A DNA stretch of 64,000 nucleotides. Source: Caenorhabditis elegans (lineage: Eukaryota > Nematoda > Chromadorea > Rhabditida > Rhabditidae). Below, piece after piece: positions 56,373 to 64,000 of this stretch. A program made the position numbers and the translations under genes. Positions within the stretch are counted from its first letter, which is position 1; every line of letters begins with the position of its first letter. The notes under the pieces are model-generated. The model was not told where the DNA came from, searched no databases, and saw only the letters and a program-made list of their open reading frames with translations. The DNA is taken from assembly GCF_000002985.6 (NCBI RefSeq), contig NC_003280.10, positions 5,080,501-5,144,500 of the forward strand. The letters run 5' to 3'.

Positions 56373-57916
56373 ATGGAATTCGAGGAGAATTCAGATCGGT
56401 TTCGTGTGTTCGGAGGAATTCATATTAAATATGTCGCCTCGATTTGTGCAGTTTTTGGAGTTTTTGCAACGATAGGTGTTTTCTTATTTGGTTTATGGAT
56501 ATTTCCATGGCATTTATACGAAGATTCAGTTAATACAACAGGTAAGGTTTTTGAGGAAAACTGTTTTAAAATTGAACTAGCGAGTAGAATTTCCAAAAGT
56601 ACTTCAAGCAACTACGCCTGCCTACCTGCCTACAGCCTAGTTTATGCGTTCTAGTGTAAATTTTGGTTTTTTGGGCAGGCAGGCATTTTTGTGTCTTCAT
56701 GCCTGAGCCTAAGCCCTAAGTTCAGCACTCAATCAAACATCAATTTCTCTGAACCCACATTTTTATTTGACCGCTCTTGTTCTATTAATCATGGCTAATG
56801 TGCTCTTTGATGCGTACTCAATAACTTTGTGGTCATTTTGATTTCTGGTACAGCTTTTCTAGCTATTAGGATAAAAAGTAAAAAGTTAATGAAAACAAAG
56901 CGTTTCTTGTTACAGCAAAAATTGCATTTATCTGCTTCCTGGTCGGTGGCTGCAGTTCACACGGTCTCATCCTTTATTCCCTGTATTCTACTAGAGTAAG
57001 TTAATATATCCCAACATTTCAGTCTCTTACAATTCCAAAATTTCCAGCTTCAAACTCAGTGGTTAATGCCTGCTTTCGCATATCATTTGTTTATCGCTGT
57101 GCTCAACGCCATCACCAGCCTAATTGCCGTGGGGGAGTTGTTTTCGGAGGTTGGTTGCTTTCTAGTTATCTAAGGGAAACAATTCACTTATTTCAGGGTA
57201 ATATCTCACATCGAGACGCTGCTATGGCGAAGATTGTGCTCGTTGTTTGTCCAACAATTTTCATGATTCAAATGATTGGATTCTATGTTGTCATTAAGTG
57301 TAGGACGTACATTCAATGCAAGAGAAGACATGTTAGAAATGGAGAACCACCGGTAAGATTTTCACAATGCAATTTTAAGCTGTGTTTTTTATACAAATAA
57401 CTTAAATTTTTGTTGAAAAAATCTAGAAATAACTTTAAAACGTCGAGTTTTTTTTTAAATTTGAAAATGGCAGGCAGGCTCAAGGGACTAAAATTGCGCC
57501 TGCCTACCATTGTTATTGTGTTCCAAGTTTTGTAGTTTTCTATTTTTTGGTACATTATTTAATAATCAATATTTTGATTCTCAATTATTTTAGAATTATT
57601 CTGCTTTTTTCAAGAAAATTTCAGAGTTCTATTTTCAGAGTTGTATGCTCTTAGAATTCTTTTTTCTGACGTTAAAGTAGTACATACAAAACTAATAATC
57701 TCTATATATTTGATCTACAATTTCCATTCTATTTTCAGAGAATTCGTGAAGTCATAATGATAAATAACAAAGTCTCAATCATGGAACTTTCATTTGATCA
57801 GGTAAGTACGGTGTCCTAGCACAAATGTCGCGTGAAATTTAAATTCACCTGTCCTTTTCCCTATTGCAATGAAATTCTAATTTCAGTTTAACGAAACGAT
57901 GTATTCACCTGCTTAA
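56373..57916 (+). CDS. Four-transmembrane nematode protein, unknown function (199 aa)
   Basis: Six exons (56373-56541, 56916-56995, 57048-57149, 57197-57352, 57739-57801, 57887-57916) give 199 residues in one frame. Four hydrophobic segments: YVASICAVFGVFATIGVFLF, IAFICFLVGGCSSHGLILYS, FAYHLFIAVLNAITSLIAVG and IVLVVCPTIFMIQMIGFYVV. The cytoplasmic tail is basic, then hydrophilic (CRTYIQCKRRHVRNGEPP, SIMELSFDQFNETMYSP). The topology resembles tetraspan proteins such as claudin-like or DUF families of nematodes, but no diagnostic motif (W-GLW-C-C) is visible. NISHRD contains an N-glycosylation sequon between TM3 and TM4. Confidence 0.75.
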
Positions 57917-58195
57917 ACAACTCTATCGAGGAACAAAAATCAGCCAAGTTTTTCGTGTGATATTTGAATGTGATAATATTAACTATTCGAGAAATTTGCC
58001 AACTAATTATAATATATCACTTTTTGACATTTTATCATTTATCGATAAATATCTAGAAATCTAAAAAAGTGAAAGCACATGACAAAAACAGATTGTAAAG
58101 CTCTTGAAAAAAGGACACATTATATAATAAAATAAAATAAAATACTTCTAAAAATTGATATAAAGAATTGAATATTTTCATAAAATTATCAAAAA

Positions 58196-61100
58196 CTATA
58201 ACTGTCTTCTAAATCCTATCCTTTGAAGTAGGGAAGTGTCGGACACAAAAACTCCATCCAAATTGTCAACGATAACATCTGAATCATTCTTTTCGTCGTC
58301 AAATCCTGCGCTGGTGGAAACTGAAAATCAAGTTTTCAAAAGTACATATTCGGATGAACCCACCAAAAGAGTACTCAAATGAAACCGAAAAATCATGTTC
58401 TTTTGAGAAAACCATAAAAGGGACCATGTTCCCTTCTGATATCACTTTCCGACGAGATGACTCAGGGCAGCAAAATCTGAAATAGCAAGGGATCGGATTT
58501 GCTATGGAGATTTAGACAAATCAACTGTTCAAACAATGGAAAATGAACAAATGTTAATATTCTGAAAATGGAAATTTTCAGGTGTTTAGAAAATTTGCGA
58601 ATCGGAGCAACTGCGTGATCAATGATCAATCAAATTGAAAAAAAAAAACAATATGAACAATACTAAACGTTCGGCAGAAAGTTGACAAACGGCTGGAGAA
58701 AACTGAACCGATTTGAACCGAATTGGAAAGAAAAATAGTTTGGAAAATGTTTATGTCGGGCCTATAAAGACAATGTTTGGGAAATCTCAAAAAGTTTTGT
58801 AAAAAGTGTAATTAGTAGGTTCAATCTCGTGCTAAGATTTCTAACAAAAGTAAGTTTTTACCTATACCCAACGGGCCTAAAATCCTTTTTCATCTTCAAC
58901 TCTAATCCATCTTGCCAGCATCCTTCAATACACTTCGAGTCTATTTTCAGAATGTCAATTATAATCCGTTTTCCCTCTGGAGCCTGCAAAAATGTTTTTA
59001 ACATTCTAAATATCTTAAAATAATTATAGTCACTTTTATGTGATAAACACATGTTTTCGATCTTGTAGTTGTCGATTGGCGAATAGTGATATCAAATCTT
59101 CGAGTTGTCTGAAATCAGAAAGCTATTTATTCTAGTATTGTTTTGCGGTTTTGGCATACTTCTTCCGCGTTTAGGTAGCCACCACAGAATGGGGAAAATG
59201 ATGAAGCAATGAGTTGACAGTAAGCCCCTCCAAAGCCAGTTGGACATTTGCAAACTTTGCAGTTACGGGAATTAGTGAAGCCACCATTTTGGCAAGGAGC
59301 TTGAGTTGGACACTTTTCTGAAATTAAAAACAAATTACATTTACATTTAAATCAAAATCTAACAAAAACCCAAACCTTGGCACTGATAATGTTGATTCAT
59401 AATATGCACATCCACAAAAGAAGGTCCTTCCAATTGACCCATTGTTTGCTGAAGATTTGTGTCGATTGCAGCTAACGTTGGTATGGAAGGGATGTTTGAG
59501 AATCTCAAGTGTGATATTGAAAATTCAATAAAAACAATTTTGTACTCACTCAGTTGGAGTATAATGCATTACGCTCCCAATATCATATGGCAAGCCGTAA
59601 GTCGACATTTGACGAGGGGATATCTGAAGCTCTGATTTAAAAAGTGGATTTTTTATCATCAATGGGTTTTAACGATGGGTTTCAGCTGTCAACCTAAATG
59701 TTTTAAACAATTTTCTTTGCTTCAAATTAGATATCTTGTTTCCAATTTAAAAGTATACCTACTTTTGCAAAATTGAATAAAAGATCTCTTTCAACGACTC
59801 TTGGATTGAACACTACAGATTCATCCCGATCAAATCTTGATTGTTCGTGGAATATTCCCAATGCGTGTGCCAGCTCATGAGATGTGACTCCGAACTGAAA
59901 TACGTCTTTTTTAGAGCACAATTGACGATTAACAAAAACCAACATGCTCACATCCGTTTCCAATACTAACAACTTGTTTTCCTTGTGATGCATCTCGTCC
60001 CACTGTACTCCAACACCCATCGTCATTTCCGATAAAAAGGAGATACTGAATAAAATTCCAATTATAGTTCTAATATTTTTTAAAAGGATAACCTCTTTTT
60101 GGAATGTTCGTGGATGAAATTCAATACAAGTTTCTCGATACCAGAAATGAACTGCTTTCAAAATAGCTGTTTTCGCAATGGGCGCTGAAATAAATTTTTT
60201 TTGACAGGAATTGGATGCATATGATTGATTTTACAGACGTAATAAAATCCTGTGCCTACCAGCAGACGTAATTTGCCTTGAAGGAGAGTTTGTTTCGAGA
60301 AACTTTTTTAAAATAAGCCATAACTTACTGAGAGACTCGTGAAACATGAAAGCAACACCATTCTTCCAGATAGTTGCCGGATAATTGTTGTCTAAGTATG
60401 CTTGTCTTTTCGTCCTATCAGTTGATTCTCCATTTATTTTATTGCCTCTACGACGTGATTTAATGGCTTTTCGATATTCTGTGGATCCATTGACTATCAT
60501 ACTCAGTTGTTTATAACTAATCGCCATGTCTCCTTCAAACAATATGTCTCTGAAAACGCAATGATATAAATTAAAAGGTAGTTCTAGTTGAGAAGCAGGG
60601 CGTAAGTCGAGTCAGGCTGAAGCCTACGTGTTTATTCGTTTGGCTTGTAGACGCAGGCAAGCATTTTTAAAACCCACCTGTATTTTTTGTTCAACTTTCC
60701 AATAGATATGGGTTTCTCGGAGTAGTTGTAAATAGTGGATACATCCTTAAGAAAAAGGAAATTTCCGACGTTTTCCGATAAATTGTAAACTTACAAAAGA
60801 GAGATGTGAATCTGAATATTGTTCTTCTACTGAGTATTGCAGTGTATCGAATAACCGATGAGTAGCTGACGGTTTTAATATGTCGTGTAGCTGAAATGTC
60901 AGTTTTGGCTTTGAAAAATTTGTTTAATTTAAATTTGAATCTTGAGAAAATTGCTACAATTTTTTTCAAATTTTCAGAGCAATGTCAATGTCAAAATCAA
61001 CCCAAACAATTTTTTAATAAAGGTATTTTAGGAGTGGTTTTTAGCTATTTCGTACTGGCATTTCTCTACCTTTAAATGTTTAATTTTGCTAAAATCTCAA

Positions 61101-61309
61101 CTGACTCTCGAGAAATATCATAATTTTAATCGTATTTTCCTTCTTGTGTGACTAAGCCGAATTCAAAAAGGATTAGTGAAATCTACCGTATCTTCCTCCA
61201 CATTGATCGCACTCACCTTTATGCTTTCATTTGATACAAATTGAGCTGACATACATGTTGCGAGAACAAGTATCAGGAAGCCACAAAACGAGGTGTTCTT
61301 CGAAATCAT
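58196..61309 (-). CDS. Astacin metalloprotease with EGF and CUB domains (NAS family)
   Basis: Fourteen exons, all phase-consistent, 532 residues. Order: signal peptide (FCGFLILVLATCMSA), propeptide ending near RTKRQA (furin-like), then the astacin domain with zinc motif HELAHALGIFHE (59.84-59.88 kb) and Met-turn SVMHYTP, so it should be catalytically active. Next come an EGF-like domain (CPTQAPCQNGGF...CKCPTGFGGAYC) and a CUB domain (starting CGGYLNAEE, with RRFDITIRQ, IEGCWQDGLELK, FSVSFEYSF) with a short tail. Such nematode astacins are secreted and act on cuticle, digestion or developmental matrix. Exon 9 needs a TTGAG acceptor, the weakest splice site in the model. No symbol given: many similar nas genes exist. 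Confidence 0.87.
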
Positions 61310-62417
61310 TGTGACCCAAAAAGAAGAGGTTTGCACTTTACAGGCGCATGTAGGAATCAGGAAACGGTTGACAGACTATGCTAATAGGTTGATCTTTATT
61401 TCTCTGAGAACACCTGGTGAACATAAACGAATTATCTGTCAGACAAATCAAAAAAGAGAAATTAAATGAAATGAAAAAAAAGGAGAAAACAGTTAGTTTG
61501 AATAGAAGAAGCTTGCCTTGAGAGCGAGACACTTGTGTATGCTTACGTGAACGGAGGGCAAAAGCTGCAAAAAACACGTTCTTTTCCGTCCCATCCGTGT
61601 CCACTTTTCTCTCTTTTCGACCCGCCAGGCGGCTGATTTACAACTTTCCCGGTGTCCTTCTACATACTTATTCATGTTAAGCATGCTATGTGATTCCCCG
61701 CCATCCTTATTCGGTAGATTCCATGCCTAGAATCATTGTGTTATCAGTCACAGGAAATAGGAGAGACACACGTGTGTTTGGGGTTATTGAAAATATTGGT
61801 GAAAAATGAGAGATAAATAGTGGAAAAAGAAAGAAACAGTTTGGGGTACTCGCAAGACTACAATGTATTCAGGAGGTACGATGTGTTTTTATCAATTGGT
61901 GTATTGGAAAAATTGTATAAATAAAGAACACATCTAATTGTTCTGTTTCAAATTGTTTTATTTTGCCAATCTTTATTGCTTTTTGGGAATTTTTGAAGAT
62001 CATTTGATCAACTTTGAGTTCCCATTTAAAGTGAGAGTAAAATTTTTTCAACAGACACTATAAATCCATATGATTTTTTAATTTCTCTGTTTTTTTAAAG
62101 TTGTAATTTCAATTACCGGAGTGTAAATTCCTATTTCTTAAAATGGAGCACTCTGAAACTCGAAAAAACCACGAGTTCGCATAAATATCCGGTATCGGTG
62201 AGTGTATTTAGAGTAAAATAAACATTTTCGTGGGAGCCGGTAAGACAAAAATTATGTCTCCAACTCGAATGCTGACTTTTCAAAAATTCAATAAAAATTA
62301 AATGTGTCTATAAAGAAATGGCTCATGTTTTTTTTAAAAGAGTTTACTTTGGAACGTTTGTTTCAAAACATCTACTTCAAATCATTTCCAACCATGTATC
62401 ACCATAATCTCTTTTCA
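61310..62417. other. Spacer between divergent protease and isomerase genes
   Basis: About 1.1 kb serving as the 5' flank of both neighbours. G/C-richer stretch at 61560-61650. A TTTTCAG acceptor at 62412-62418, nine bases before the next ATG, looks like a trans-splice site. Confidence 0.5.
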
Positions 62418-62427
62418 GAATCCAAAG

Positions 62428-63450
62428 ATGTCTTCAAAATACAACTCCTTGAAACTGGTAAAAGTGAAGAATGTTGGAGATTTTGTGTATAAAGTATCAC
62501 TGAACCGCCCATCTAAGTTTAATGCTTTAAATATGGTGATTTGGAAGTAAGCATTTTTTTGGAAAAATATTTTCATTGAATTTTGAATTTTCAGAGAAAT
62601 TGGAGACTGCTTCCAGTTGATTGATGAAGATCCAGAATGTCGAGTGGTAATTTTGCAAGGAGAGGGAAAACATTTTTGCTCGGGACTTGATTTGAGTGGT
62701 AGGGCAATCTCTTTGTAACTTCAGGAACCATAAAAAATCTTCAGAAGTCACATTTCTCAATGGAGAAGAAGCTGATGATTCTGCAAGAAGAGGAAGATCA
62801 ATTTTAAGAACAATCAAGTTCATGCAAAAACAGTTTACATATATTGATGAATGCTCAAAACCAGTTATTCTCGCAATGCATGGTTATTGTCTTGGTGCAG
62901 CATTGGATATTGCAACTGCTTGTGATGTTCGTGTTGCTACAAAAGACGCTGTGCTCTCTGTAAAGGAAGTAGATATTGGAATGGCTGCAGATGTCGGAAC
63001 ACTCAATCGTTTGCCTAAAATTGTTGGAAATCACAGTTGGATCAAGGATATTTCCCTTTCCGCTCGTCATTTCTCAGCTGGAGAAGCACTTCAATTCGGT
63101 AAGTTGCATTAACTTTTTTTTGGATCAATCATCATTTAAACATTCAGGTCTTCTTAGTCGCGTCTACGATACCCGTGAGGAAATGATAAATGAGGTGTTA
63201 AAAATGGCGAAACTGATTGCTTTGAAAAGTCCGGTTGGAGTACAGGGAACTAAGAATGCTTTGAATTACGCAAGAGATCATACTGTGGAGAATAGCTTGA
63301 ATTATGTGGTATGGTTTTTTGAAAGCGTTGATATTGAAGAAATGGTTTCAGGCCACTTGGAATATGTCCCAATTATTCACAGATGACATTATGAAAGCAA
63401 GTATGGCATCTTTGAGCAAGCAACCAACTCCACCATTTTCCAAATTATAA
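62428..63450 (+). CDS. Delta3,5-delta2,4-dienoyl-CoA isomerase-like (ECH1 family), peroxisomal
   Basis: Exons 62428-62546, 62595-62698, 62745-63098, 63148-63308 and 63352-63450, 278 residues; two introns are only 43-46 bp. Enoyl-CoA hydratase/isomerase fold: NRPSKFNALN, VVILQGEGKHFCSGLDLS (oxyanion hole), MHGYCLGAALDIATACDVR (second oxyanion-hole glycine), and SVKEVDIGMAADVGTLNRLP, which carries the Glu and Asp that match the ECH1 catalytic pair. It should move double bonds of dienoyl-CoAs during oxidation of odd-position unsaturated fatty acids. It ends PPFSKL, a canonical PTS1 signal, and lacks a mitochondrial presequence, so a peroxisomal location is likely. Confidence 0.9.
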
Positions 63451-63551
63451 TTTGTATTCGATATTAACTTGTAGAAATTAGATACAAACATTTTTTAAAA
63501 CACAAAAAATAATTTTATCTGAAAAGTGTGAAAAATGCATTCTGCTTTAAA

Positions 63552-63788
63552 ACTCACTTTTTCTGCTTGAACTCGGCGGTTATGGAAGCTTTTGGGATAT
63601 CGTTTTTGAATTCTAAAAGAACACAAAATTTGAAACACAATGGCTACGGGAATTCTTGAAAAATTTAGTTTGAAGCCAGATATAAATTTCAAAAGTTTGG
63701 AAAATCTACTAATTCGGCATATAGGTATATTCCATTTGCTCTAACAGGTATGACTGAAAATTCACTTTTTCTGCTTGAACTCGGCGGT
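63552..63788. repeat. Direct duplication of a 27-base segment
   Basis: TCACTTTTTCTGCTTGAACT and the following CGGCGGT occur at 63554-63580 and again at 63762-63788, identical over 27 bases. The flanks differ. This may be an intergenic duplication bordering the tandem array that follows. Confidence 0.75.
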
Positions 63789-63804
63789 GAAGGATGCTTT
63801 TGGA

Positions 63805-64000
63805 AGGAAGCCAAAGAGTAAAATATAGTGGGAAGTCAGAGAGTAAAATAATTGGTGAAGCCAGAGAATAAAATATGGTGGGAAGCCACAGAGAGTAAAA
63901 TATAGTGGGAAAGCCAGAGAGTAAAATATTTGGGAAAGCCACAGAGTAAAATAATTGGGAAAGCCAGAGAGTAAAATAATTGGGAAAGCCAGAGAGTAAA
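63805..64000. repeat. Tandem repeat, ~24-bp unit, running to the window edge
   Basis: Variants of GGGAAAGCCAGAGAGTAAAATA plus a few bases (ATT or TAGT) repeat about eight times, with small indels and CAGAGAG expansions. Cleaner copies lie at the right end. The array continues past the window. Confidence 0.9.

Overview
This is nuclear DNA from a Caenorhabditis nematode, almost certainly C. elegans chromosome II. Introns of about 43-55 bp end in TTTTCAG, coding DNA alternates with A/T-rich spacers, and trans-splice-like acceptors sit just 5' of start codons. The gene families are nematode-typical: major sperm protein, C6 domain, nematode 7TM receptor, astacin. The pairing of a PX-PH phospholipase D with a TQY MAP kinase is what I remember of the pld-1 / mpk-2 neighbourhood. 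Symbols come from memory, not from a search. Exon joins were worked out by hand and checked by reading-frame phase.

Layout. (1) 0-11 kb, minus strand: 5' exons of a dishevelled gene (DIX domain), a PRRC1-like gene, and a complete phospholipase D gene. A PMP3-type membrane peptide gene is nested on the plus strand inside one phospholipase intron. (2) 12-15 kb, plus: a small two-exon gene and two tandem secreted C6-domain genes. (3) 15-20 kb: a 27-copy 26-bp minisatellite, a long inverted repeat, and small lysine-rich minus-strand genes of uncertain structure. (4) 20-22 kb: a head-to-head pair of secreted Cys/Gly-rich proproteins sharing a roughly 215-bp promoter. (5) 24-32 kb: two MAP kinases from one duplication, with TQY and SQY in place of the usual activation motif, separated by an unrecognised gene. 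(6) 32-38 kb: a histidine-phosphatase gene, a small minus gene, a frameshifted major sperm protein gene and a 7TM receptor. (7) 38-50 kb: about 12 kb with no convincing gene. (8) 50-63.5 kb: a Cys-loop anion channel, a four-TM protein, an astacin-EGF-CUB protease and a peroxisomal ECH1-like isomerase. The window ends in another short tandem repeat.

No operon is certain. The three 5' minus-strand genes point the same way, but their gaps of about 550 and 790 bp are longer than usual for SL2 operons. The best candidates for undescribed biology are the divergent Cys-rich pair, the duplicated kinases with altered activation loops, and several sub-100-residue genes supported by paired splice sites.
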